From assembly GCF_030247185.1 (NCBI RefSeq), contig NC_080570.1, positions 159,996,882 to 160,060,881 of the forward strand: a stretch of 64,000 bases of DNA. The letters are read 5' to 3'. The number at the start of each line of letters is the position of its first letter. Positions within the stretch are counted from its first letter, which is position 1. Below, one piece after another: positions 12,201 to 22,403 of this stretch. The notes beneath the pieces are model-generated. The model made no database searches. It saw nothing but the letters and a program-made list of their open reading frames with translations, and was not told the DNA's origin. The DNA is from Malaya genurostris. Taxonomy: Eukaryota; Arthropoda; Insecta; Diptera; Culicidae. Both the position numbers and the translations under genes were made by a program.

Positions 12201-13195
12201 CTGATAAATTCTTTGCTAAATTCATTGTAAGTAGACGGTCTATCAAAATAATTTCGGCTGTGCTAACGCAACTTTTGTTATTTTCAGAACAATGGATAAA
12301 AAAACAATTTCGTGTTTTAATTTTACACTGCTTCTTGATGAGAAAAAATACCGTTGAAGCGAAGCAATGGCTCCGCCCCATCGGAAACAACAATGAAACG
12401 TAGGCGGTAACACCAGAAAATATTTAAAAAAATCCACAAAATCGTTTTGAATGATCGAAAAGTGAAGTTGCGTGAGTTAGCTTACATCGTGAAGATATCA
12501 AAAGAACGTGTTAGCTTTATATTGCATGACCATTTGACTATGAGAAAGCTCTATTCAAAGTGGGCCATGTGTTTGTTGTTTGGTCATGTTTAAACGTAAC
12601 AAACCGGAATTTTTGCCTCGATATGTGACAATGGATGAAACATGGATTCACCACTTTACTCCGGAATAAAAACGATCGTCATTTGAATGGACAGCAACTG
12701 GCGAATCTGATCCAAAGAGCCCAAAAACACAACAATCGGCTGGAAAGGTTATGGCATCGGTATTTTTGGATGTGCGTGGTGTAATATTTATCGACTATCC
12801 TGGGTAAGGAAATACCATTAAGAGTGAATACGATATAGCATTATTAGAGCTTGAAATATAAAGAACTGACCGCATATGACAAAGAAAAAAATCATCAAGA
12901 CAACGCACTGTGTCACAAGTCAATCAAAGTAGTGGCAAAACTACATTAATTGAACATCGAATCGCTCCCACATCTACCGTATTCGCCAGATTTGGCTCCC
13001 AGCGACTACTGACTGTTCGCAGACCTGAAAAAAATGCTTGCCAGTAAGAAATTTCGAATACGAATGAAAAGGTTATGGCTGAAATTGAGGCCTTTTTTGA
13101 GGAAAAAGATAAATCGTTGTACAAAAGTGGTATTGAAATGAATAAAGTTGATTTTGAACCAAAAAAATCGTGTTCTCTTTGTTAAGCCCGGGACT
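12201..13195 (+). pseudogene. Decayed irritans-like mariner transposase
   Basis: A heavily mutated plus-strand transposase. It starts at MDKKQFRVLI (about 12293). Next come a broken middle part, FLPRYVTMDETWIHHFTPE (about 12610-12665), a KTQQSAGKVMASVF-like block (about 12720-12770), VIFIDYPG (about 12785), and a degraded YSPDLAPSD-like motif near 12975-13010. Many stops and frameshifts make it non-functional. Clear TIRs were not found. The block 12590-12750 is duplicated at 9119-9282. Confidence 0.8.
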
Positions 13196-15057
13196 TTTCA
13201 GCCCTAAACAAATGGAACTATTCTCCACAAGTGATTCGAACCAAACTGGGTACAGCCACGAAACCAAAATCAGATCCGGACCTAAACCAAAACACATCCT
13301 TCCATTCCCATCCAAATTCACGAACTGACCGCCAAGCGAAACACCAATCGAATCAAACTCCCAGTCCCAGTATCCACTGTTTTAGATCTCTTTCAAAGGT
13401 TCGGCAGAACAGCTGTTCCAGTGCAGTGCCGAAGCGGTGAGTTTGCGCACGTTCCGAGCAACTGAGTGCCATCGGTGTGAGTTCCTTTAAACAATCATCA
13501 CCAATAAAGTGTGAATTCAAACGAGTCGCCTTAAAGCAGGCAACGGGAGATGCAAAGGTCAGTTGGTTGAACTTCAACTGCGGTACGGTCGACCGTCCCC
13601 AGATGGACCTACCGCACTGATGGGTTGAGAAAAGAGCATAAGTAGAAAAAGAAAAAAAGGAATCGGGAAACTAGTCGAAAGGGGTTTCTTATCGGATGAG
13701 AGATTGGTACACTTGAAAGAGATCCGCACAGCCCATCCCTGCGAGCGGACCGAGATGAAAGGCCGCTTTTATCTTCGTTCACATGCTTTATGCCGTGATT
13801 TCTGGTGTCTGCTCGGGAAAGCCAGATTGGGGGTCGGATTTCGCACCAACTGAGGAGTTGAAAATTGAAATTTAATTAATTCGAATCAAAGGAGCTTACC
13901 TACGTGGGGCTAAAATGGTTTGGTCTTCAATCGCATTCACGGACTAATCGAGCAAGCTGGACTGGATGAAAGATCCTTTTCTGTTATAAATAATTTACGC
14001 CTCGTGCAACTCGGTGCTCCTTTCGTCCAAAGCAAATTCAAAGAAAAAGGCCTCTGATTAAATCGTGGCGGTTCGTTCGGGGTTGTGGAGCGCGAAATTT
14101 GCCGGAAGGGAATGAAAAATTCAAATGTAAACTTTTGGCAGCGACACGATTCACCCGCAAGGAAACTTACGGAAGCGGCGCATCCGCCTTCGTGATCCGG
14201 GAGGCGTAGGTGAAACCTGTAGCCAGTACATCCAACAAGCGCCGGCAAATTAGTTCCGCTTCATACCGAAACTTGTCAAATCAACACAACTATTGTGAAG
14301 ACGACGGTGCGAAGACGGTTCGGTTGAACTTTGCACCATTCCGAGTCGAATGGAAGTTGATTAACGAGCAAACTTAATCGTGCTAACGCTTGGCGCGGTC
14401 AAATGGAACCTACCATACATCATCAGTAGTTTATCTAGGACACGGGGAGCGGTAGGAGGCGAATCGGAAAACTTACCGTTACTTCGATTCCGTCACGAAC
14501 TAGGTCGAAACCAGTGCGAAACAGAAAACTGAAATAGATTTGAAAGAATACAAACTAGCTTACCGTTGGATGGCCTGAGGATGGCGAAAAAAAATATATG
14601 ACAGTCAGCCAACCAGCCGAGCGAAATCTTGTCCAACGACGAAGATAATTTTTCATCATCAAACGTTGATGGAATTTCCGGTTTCGCCCATGACGGACAG
14701 GTAAGACGACGGTGACGTCGGTTCATTTCTCTTCTTTTTTTTGGTTCCCAAGGACATTTGCAAATTAATATTAAAGTAGTTCAATTATGTACCAGCAGAT
14801 GCGGACGGATTTTCTTTCGTTAGCTCTACCAAGAAAAGCAATTCCGGCCCAGATTCAATAAGAAGAGATATACTTTGCTAAAACACTTGCGACTGAACTG
14901 CTGCTTCCGGTTGCTCACTTTCTTCTCTCTATACACCAGTAAGTATGTAAGTAAGTATGTATGTATGTATGTTTGTATGTATGCATGTAAGTAATTCGAT
15001 ATATTTATACATCATAATCTGCTGCTCGATTGGCAGAGGGATTGGCGGATCGGGTGA
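13196..15057. other. Unique region with splice-donor-like sites; no supported exon
   Basis: This stretch lacks recognisable transposon sequence and lies just downstream of the stop of the minus-strand gene at 15058. Several good minus-strand donor-like sites are present: TAG|GTAAGC near 13900, G|GTAAGT near 14478 and G|GTAAGC near 14566. One plus-strand site, CAG|GTAAGA, is near 14702. A minus-strand frame starting ATG at 14726 has a good Kozak context and runs into the 14566 site, but no acceptor or homology supports it. The near end (15057 downward) should hold the 3' UTR of the 15058 gene. A GTAT-type microsatellite lies at 14938-14992. Confidence 0.4.
14938..14992. repeat. Tetranucleotide microsatellite (GTAT/GTAA)n
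   Basis: About 55 bp of imperfect GTAT/GTAA units, 65 bp downstream of the stop codon of the minus-strand gene. Confidence 0.9.
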
Positions 15058-17942
15058 CTAAATTATCACGACCCCTTCCTCGTTGTAGCAGTCGGCGTGA
15101 AAGTCGTAAATGTTGAACGTTCGAAGGGGCCGTGTTCGCAACGGTTCCACCAGTGTTGCCAGTGGTTCCACCGGAGCTACGGCTTTCCCGTCACTGCTAC
15201 TACTACCGTCGTTGTCGGTGTGACCGAAATCGTCGAACTTGTAGTTGACATAGCGTCTGATCGGAACCGTTTCCGGTTGAATGTTCGGTTCCGTCGTCGC
15301 ACGCTTGAACGTTTCACCCACGATGAAAACACTGCCATCACTAGCGCTGCTGGTTCCACTTCCAATTGTGGCTGTGCCGGGTTCACTATAGTTAGGTTGA
15401 GTATTGTTATTGAGATTACACGGGATATGGTCGTTACTGGATTGGTTATAGGTTCTATAATAGCCGAGACCGTTTTGATTCGTCGTCGTCGTCATCGTCA
15501 TCTTTGGTGGTTCGGTTTGCTCGGTAAAACATTTTCCTACATCAGTACTGTTAATTACATTTAAAGGAAGCACTAAATTATTGTTGTCCACGTCGAAGGA
15601 TCGCGACGGTGATGGCGATGTGACGTATCGGACTCGCTGTAAGTGTTTATCGTCTTGGATCTGAACCGTACTCTTCGTCGGCAGGTGATCCACTGGCGGG
15701 GAACGGGGAGGCGGCGGCGACGGAACCGGAGGCTTTCCTTCCGAATCAAACGACGAGGACGAGAAACGTAGATTGGACTTCCGGTTGATGTAGACGATCT
15801 GATCGTTCAAGGTCACATTTTTTCGTATGCTTTCGAGTGGTTTACGATCCCCGTCGAACATGGTGTCAAACTCGTCGAAGTCCGCGCTGGGTTTCTTGAA
15901 AATATTTACACTTTCCATGGAATCCTGTGAACTAAATCGGGCTCTACCGCGTTCCAGAGCTTCCAGCTGCTTGTCAAACTTCTCGACCAGAGCGAACCGT
16001 TTCGACAGAGACTCACTCGAGTGTTGCTGATGATGCATTTCAGCCAGCACCGATTGTTTGCACTTGACCGGTTCTTCGTCACTTTCCGATAGAAACTCAT
16101 TGAACCACTTCCGTTTGAGGTCCGAACTTTTGACCGTCTCCTGCAGAACTGCTGCCAATGGTTTGAAATCCGCTTCACAGTCCCTGGCACTCACGATCGG
16201 TTCAACTTTTCGGGTAATAAGTCTTTCCACTTTCACACTTTTGGGAACACTCTTCGGCTTCACCTTCTCCTGTCGTAGCGCAGTTACGCGAGTCGGAAGC
16301 GGAACCATGTGGGTAATTTCTTCACTCTCCGTACTGCCGCCGCCGCCGCCGCCATTGGCATGGTAACGAACCTCAATCTTCTCGGAGCCATTATCGATCG
16401 AAAAATCACTGGCCAATCGTAGCCGCCCTCGGGTCATCTTCCGAACTCGACCGAAATCGTCCAAATCGCTCTCCATACTGGAGCTGTACTTCAATCCGGA
16501 CCGGGTAAAACCTCGTGTCCCATTCCACGATCTAATCGGTAGTTCTTCCGCTTCGTCACTGTCGCTTTCCTTTCCCGCGGCGTACCCCTGCTGCTGCTGC
16601 TGCTGCACCGTCAATATGTTATCCGCCGATCGAGCTCTCCTGCCGCTAGCGATGTCCCGAGCTGACGGCGGAAGCCACGGTTGTTGTCGCCGATCCAGGT
16701 TCTCCTTGGATCCCCGCTCGGCAATCCGGAACAGCTCGCTGCGGTTCCGCTCCAGCATTTGATCTCCCAGGTAAATCGTTGGCGGTTGGCGTTGCTGGTG
16801 TTGTTCCAGTTCCTGCAGTCGCTTCCGGAACCGTTTCCGCCGTGGAGGCGGTTCTATCACATTACGCTTGCAGGGGGAAAACTTCTCATGAACCATCACT
16901 TCCGAATGGAAGCTACTACCGCTACTGCCGACCGTCGAAATTCTTCTCGGAAGACTCAAGAGAATCCCACGCTTTGCTGCACTTCGATCGCACTTCAGTG
17001 CGTACAAACCGTAGTTCCCGGAGGGGGTAGTCTTGACCGTTGCCGAGATGGTCGAGATCTCCGATCGTTTCCGTGAGTGTCCCTTGGCAGTGGTTCCGAC
17101 ACTCGGAACCGTCACCGGTGCTGGTCGCGAAATGCTACCGGAAGTTGAGGAAATGACCGTTCCGACGTGTCTGCTGCGGGAGGCCAAACTGGTCAGTTGA
17201 TTCAGATTGAGAATGGAGCCTCCGTTCCAGTGTTTTAGTTTTCTCAGCTTAGGCATCCTCAAAGGCGGCAGAAGACCTGTCGATTAAGTGCGATAGAAAG
17301 AGAATGAGAGTTATGTCGTTTTCGTTTTTAAATTGCACTACACCAGTGCTACACTTTTTCTGCACCGATGCCACTGGTGTAGCACTCATCAAAAGTTTGG
17401 TGTAGCTCTGTGCAATGAAATCGTTTATTGTAGTCAATGGTTACTGTTTATGTTTTCGTCATTTTTGTTCGTTTATTCATGCCTCAGTGTAGCACTGCAC
17501 CGGTGTAGTGCAAATTAAAAACGAAAACGCCATTAGAAAGTTGTTGGTGTGTGAAGATACAGTAAATTTAATTTACAACAGACGTTGGCCATCATTCGAT
17601 GCCCCCCTCCTCTCTGTCGAAGCTCGCAAGAAAACCACCGACTAGAATGATAAAGTTTTAATTGAAATTGTTCAATCGATTTTACACGTCTTGAGGCATG
17701 TTGTTTCAAATTTTCACAAACTCTTCGGACAGAAATCGAACGAAACCCACACAGCCTACTTACTGTGTTTCCAACAAACAAACAAACTGACATGTCATCG
17801 ATTTCGGCGGCAATGAACATTCAATCGAACGACTGCTTTGATCGAGAAAAGAAAAATCCACGTGATCCGTCGTTCTCGGCCCAGTTAATCCAATTACCAG
17901 TGAGGGGGAGGCGACCGGAAACTTACTTTTAATAAAATCCAT
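15058..17942 (-). CDS. Uncharacterised 744-aa low-complexity protein, two exons
   Basis: I do not recognise this gene. A long open frame ends at 15058. Its left-to-right open part begins at 17276, just after a pyrimidine-rich acceptor (ctttctatcgcacttaatcgacag). The two leftover bases GT require a phase-1 intron. Such an exon exists upstream: ATG at 17942, five codons (M-D-F-I-K) plus one base, then donor A|GTAAGT at 17927/17926. Joining gives 2235 nt, 744 residues. An in-frame TGA lies 39 nt before this ATG. The protein is mostly disordered: basic RKRFRKRLQELEQHQQRQ, a Q-run (VQQQQQQQ), acidic ESDSDEAEEL, a G-run, and a proline stretch PPVPSPPPPRSPPVDHLP that could bind SH3 domains. It ends EEGVVII, a possible class II PDZ ligand. 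No transmembrane segment or enzyme domain is visible. A MITE sits in the 650-bp intron. It could also be an alternative transcript of the KIND-FERM-PDZ locus, but phase and the private ATG favour a separate unit. Confidence 0.75.
17317..17529. mobile_element. Short MITE with ~35-bp TIRs
   Basis: Inverted ends CGTTTTCGTTTTTAAATTGC (left) and its complement (right) continue into an ACTACACC[A/G]GTG block, about 35 bp in all. There is no coding capacity. It lies inside the intron of the 15058-17942 gene, with its left end only about 40 bp upstream of the splice acceptor. The end motif is shared with the 30070-30343 foldback. Confidence 0.65.
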
Positions 17943-19205
17943 AGCTTGCTCGCATCGGTCACCGCAAACCCGACGGCATCATCTGTCGCAACACCAGCAG
18001 CCGCGACTTCCAACGAAGCAATTAATCCACATCAAAAAAAAAAACAAAGAACCCGTACGGGAATGGAAGAAGGTTGGTTGCGCGAAGTCTTCACCGGACC
18101 GAGACAGAGAGAGAAAGAAAAAGTCTGTCTGGACGGACAGGATAAGAACCACTCGATTTTGCACTCTAAACCACACTGGCTGGCCACTGGGTGGATTTTG
18201 GGTTGGCTCGGCAACACACCGTACTAATCACATTAAGATATTACGTTACGTTGCCCGTCCGGGACCCCGGTTTCTCGACCAGCATTCGGTTGGGAAATGC
18301 ACTGTTTTTCTCTGCGGGTAAATTCATCGGGCGGCACTGTACCGAAGAGCGGTGTAATGGGTTTTCCTAATATAGGAAATTACTGTGTTGTTGTTTTGTT
18401 TTTTTTTTCGTATTTTTTTATTTTACAATCCACGAAGCTATCCTTGCATTGGCCTGCAGTGGCGTCGGTCTTCGGCGAAACAAGGCTGGGTTCAAACGAA
18501 CCACGTCATGCACACAAATTTTTTACACGTTCAAAGATAACGAGCAAAACTGGGTCAACTTGACGCATTTTTGTTTTCAATCGTGCATTGGGAAAAGAAT
18601 CATCATATTCCTCATTTTTGGTATGAGTGCGACTAGCATCATACCTAACGTTTGATTTTGACATTTTTTCTTCTGTTGTGAGAATTACATCTAGACAAGT
18701 AAAAAAACAACAAGTCTAAATTTTGCTCGCGTATCGTGAAAATCCGCACTAGTCGCATGTCAAATTGGCGCGAAATTATGAGTGTAGCAAAATCAACCGT
18801 CACCAGCCCAGCGTAATAAAAAGGAATCGGAGTGTGTTTGACGACAAAAAAAGTCAAAAAATGGGACCCAACTCCAAGCTCATCCAAGCTGTCACAAGCA
18901 AGCTGGAAGTGTCGTATACAACCGTTTCGACTATCGACTTATCAGCAAGTAACTCGAGGTTTCTAACCGTGACGATTAGTAACATAACTGGAAGAAACAA
19001 GGTCGAAGTTCACAAAGAAATATCTTGTTTGGCAGGCCGCCTATTACTATGGCTTCAAGAACGCCATTTACATCGTAACTGGGATCATTAAACAAGAAAA
19101 TTTTGCCTGAATCTGTTGTCTTTTCGCAAGCAACACAATTGTTCCGTTCTGTTTTAGCGACTGAAACGGCTAAAAACTGCTTTTTTTAATCCGTGGTAGC
19201 AAATA
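17943..19205. other. Upstream region of the 744-aa gene; unassigned
   Basis: No gene is supported. The part next to 17942 should contain the 5' UTR and promoter of the minus-strand gene, but no TATA box or initiator stands out. 18860-19060 on the plus strand has a short frame (MGPNSKLIQAVTSKLEVSYTTV) that resembles a transposase helix-turn-helix, too short to assign. Confidence 0.35.
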
Positions 19206-19961
19206 AAGTCTGTCCCAGAAAGTATGGACGCAACCAAAAACCGCTGTCATTTCGCAATGGTTCAGAATCTGTCAATTTTTATGGCTGCGTCCTGTTGTTT
19301 ACATTCTTCTCTAACCACTTGTGCAGTTGTTTATTCGTTTTCATTAGTTTGTTTCGAAATGCGTGGACTTTCAGCAGAACAACGTTGAAAAATTGTGTAC
19401 AAATGGTGCACAGAACGCGGACTGTCACTGAGAAAGATAGCAAAAATGGAAGGAGTAAGTGCAAAAGCCGTGCGAAATGCAATCAGGAAGTTCGGTGAGG
19501 ATAACACCTTTGAGGATAAACCGAAAACGGGTAGAAAAAAAGGTCCTGCTAACCCTCAGTTGGATAAACGTATACTGAAGGCGTTCGAGCAAAAGAAGGA
19601 GGTTTCAGTCCGGGATGTGGCAAAAAAGTGGTCACTTCGAAGTCAAATGTTCCTCGTGCTAAAGAACGTTTGAATCTTCGAACCTATAAGAAGCAGAAAC
19701 AACCAAAACGTACACCCTTATTCCTGATTACGACATTTCGAATTGATTCGATCGAATCGATCAAATTCTATTATTGATTTCGATCGAAGAAATCCGTTAT
19801 TCGAACATCGCTCGTTTAAAATTTCAACTCTAATCTCAGTAACGTTTGACTCCAAATAAATCGCTTTCCGTATCCAAGATACGAGATTTTCACGTGGCGG
19901 AATCAACATGTAAGTGATTTTTGTTTTGTAGCTATATTATAATTTTTTTCAACTTAAATTC

Positions 19962-20790
19962 ATGTTTTCCATGGATTCAGTAAAGGTAAAATTTACATCG
20001 AAACAACAATTCGCGCAAATGATAGCGTTATTGGAAACAAGACCGGATGTTACAAAAGGATTTTCGAAGGTGAACGTTGCGCCTTTCTGGAATCCCTTGG
20101 CAACGGAATTAAACAGTTTGGGACAGCCTGTCAGAGACACAACAGGGTGGAAAAAAGCAAGTTTTTAAATTTCAATTATTTCATTTAATTATAATTCCTC
20201 ACTTTTCTACATTTTAGGTGTGGTGTGATTACAAGTCGAACCTGAAGAGAAAACTGGCCCACAATTCGAAAGAGCTGCGTGCCACGGGAGGCGCACCTAA
20301 CAAAGTGATAGAGATTTCTGAATTGGAGGAGCAAACTGTTGCTCTGACTGGTCTCAGAAACACAATACAAGGTATGTAAAACACATTGTCATATGGTGCA
20401 TCTAATGACATTAGATAGTCGTGATAAGCAAAACTTGGTTGTAGACAACGGATAATTCTAATGACAATGCGGATGAGGAGACCACTTGTTCTAAACCAAA
20501 ACGGTTGAAAATATCGACCCTGGATTTGCTGGAACAGCAAGCTGCTGAACAAAAAAAAATACCACGAAACGCTGGTAGACGCTCTTAACAAAATTCATAT
20601 CAAAATGGAAGATTATGGATATAATATGAGAAGAATCTACAAAACATTGGATAGCATGGCTGAAACACAAAAATTAAAACTCGAAGAGCAGCGACGCCAC
20701 AATAAAGCACTAGAAACAGCATACAAAGAAATATTACAGCTAAAACGAGAAATACTGGAAATGCAAATAAATTATATAGATGACAAATAA
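19962..20790 (+). pseudogene. Harbinger accessory Myb/SANT-like DNA-binding protein
   Basis: Exon 1 (from ATG 19962) encodes FTSKQQFAQMIALLETRPDV, then FWNPLATELNSLG and GWKK, the trihelix Myb/SANT-like fold of Harbinger accessory proteins, which bind element ends and help the transposase enter the nucleus. The next exon starts at 20219 (VWCDYKSNLKRKLAHNSKE), which restores the usual continuity. This intron would use a GC donor (AAA|GCAAGT) and a TAG acceptor. A second intron (donor near 20371, acceptor near 20446) leads to an acidic stretch and a C-terminal coiled coil (ETQKLKLEEQRRHNKALETA), ending at 20790. A frameshift in the A-run near 20550 breaks the last part. Confidence 0.78.
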
Positions 20791-21039
20791 TAAGAAAACT
20801 ATCTATTTAATAATTTAAAATAAATTTTAAATGAAAATTTCAAATATAATCCAATTAAATTTTATTACGGTAAACTACAAAATTGTAACAGCTGTTCGTT
20901 CGGTAATTACTACTATTACGATATAAAATGCTTTACCCAACAAATATTATTTTACCATTTAAAAAAAAATTGAACTGATTTATTTAAAGAAATATGCAAC
21001 AGTGCTAAGCTCATAGTAAAAATTTATGTGTTTATTGCA

Positions 21040-21720
21040 TTCGCATTTATGTGTCGTCGTATTGATGACAAACGTTATGCAGGGCACAAGCAATATTAAC
21101 TATACTGGCTGCCTTCTCTGGAGAGTAGCGTAATAGCCGGGCACCTAATATGCATCGAAATCGATTTTTAAGAACACCAATAGTTTTTTTCGATTATATT
21201 TCTTCCTTTACTATGCCTAATGTTGAAATCGCTTTCAAAGCTACCATTTTCTGCAGCACGATATGGAGTAACCAGCCATGGTTCGGTTGGGTAACCTACA
21301 TCGCCTGAAACAAGTTTGCATTAAAAAACTAAACAATCTTCACGGCAATAAAGTTTACCAAGAATATTACTATTTGTATCTCCGTTTCTATAGTTCCTTT
21401 CAAAGAATTGACGAGCAGAGCTTATTCTCCAGATGTGAGAGTCGTGATTAGATCCTTGAAATGTTGCATCAATAAATCGATTTTTTTGTTGGTAATCACA
21501 CATCTTCAACATTCAAACATGATTAAAATTACATTATTTCGGCGAACTTCATTACATTTACTCACGATTAAAGCTTTTTAACTATAATATCCTTTCCTAT
21601 TATAATATAAGTTTTTGTCTTTACCTGGAGGAATTAATTAAACCGTTGTTTAGATCGATGCTGAGTTATAACATAGTCCTCTATTATTCTGGGAGCGTAC
21701 AAACAAATAATACTATTTAA
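21040..21720 (-). pseudogene. Harbinger transposase (HARBI1-like, DDE_Tnp_4), C-terminal part
   Basis: Minus-strand pieces in order: RFIDATFQGSNHDSHIWRIS (21490-21410, catalytic-Asp neighbourhood), GDVGYPTEPWLVTPYRAAEN (about 21305-21245, second Asp in the usual GDxGYP box), and NRFRCILGARLLRYSPEK followed by ACALHNVC (about 21165-21060), the conserved end of HARBI1-type nucleases. Frame breaks separate the pieces and the N-terminus is not recognisable, so it is inactive. Confidence 0.82.
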
Positions 21721-22253
21721 ATACGTTCGTAACAAAGCACAACGATTCCGCACCTTTCATCGAGAACAGGAAATTTGAATATCGTCATCCATCGAATGTG
21801 GAGTTGCTCTCTGCCGTAGAGGTGATCATGTTGCATTCCTGGTTTCGGGCCCAACCCCAGAAAGTAATCAAGGGTTTCAATGTTTTTATTTGGTTTTTAA
21901 ACAACCGAAATCCAATCTAAAGTTGAAGATCGGCTGGCTGAAGAGCTTGAGCGACCACCCCTGGTTGCTACTCCGTTACTGATCGGGATTAGCTGAAATT
22001 GTACAAGGAATTTCTAGATGATCCGACCTGGGACTGGCAAATCATCCTTCAATGTACATCTTCTGGTAACCCCAGAATTCATTGATCAGTACCGGCGCCG
22101 GCCACATATTCAATAAATCATCAAGTCATTTTAAGTCACTAAACAAAGGACCACAGATATCGTAGTTATGTTATGCAGAGTTATGCAAAGTGAAAGATAC
22201 TCGTTACAAAATCAAGTTTCACAAGTAGCTCGATCAAATTTACAAGATAGATG

Positions 22254-22403
22254 GGGGACGGGTATAGCGTGATGGGTAAGTCGATGCCTTTCACACAGCC
22301 CGCCTGGGTTCGATTCCCAACCCCGCACACAGGGTCAGAAAGTTTTTCTGGCCCGAAGAGGTGAATGACCTTAAGATTAAAGTCTCTATAATCGATACAC
22401 AAA
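22254..22403 (+). mobile_element. tRNA-derived SINE with 10-bp target-site duplication
   Basis: A 150-bp element with pol III promoter boxes: A-box-like TAGCGTGATGGG (about 22265-22276) and a perfect B box GGTTCGATTCC (22307-22317). A non-tRNA body follows and ends in CACAAA. It is flanked by the direct repeat AAGATAGATG at 22244-22253 and 22404-22413, the target-site duplication expected from LINE-driven insertion. It lies inside the Harbinger element. Confidence 0.88.

Noticed and set aside
13530..13620. Start or promoter of a plus-strand gene
   Set aside because: GTGAGT-like sites near 13437 and 13478 exist on plus, but no open frame or downstream exon on the plus strand supports a gene.
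15097..15564. Plus-strand frame of 155 codons
   Set aside because: It is antisense to the 744-aa gene in a GC-richer coding stretch; no domain, and composition matches a shadow frame.
22254..22403. Functional tRNA gene
   Set aside because: A and B boxes are present but no cloverleaf with acceptor stem is formed; a direct repeat flanks it, so it is a SINE.
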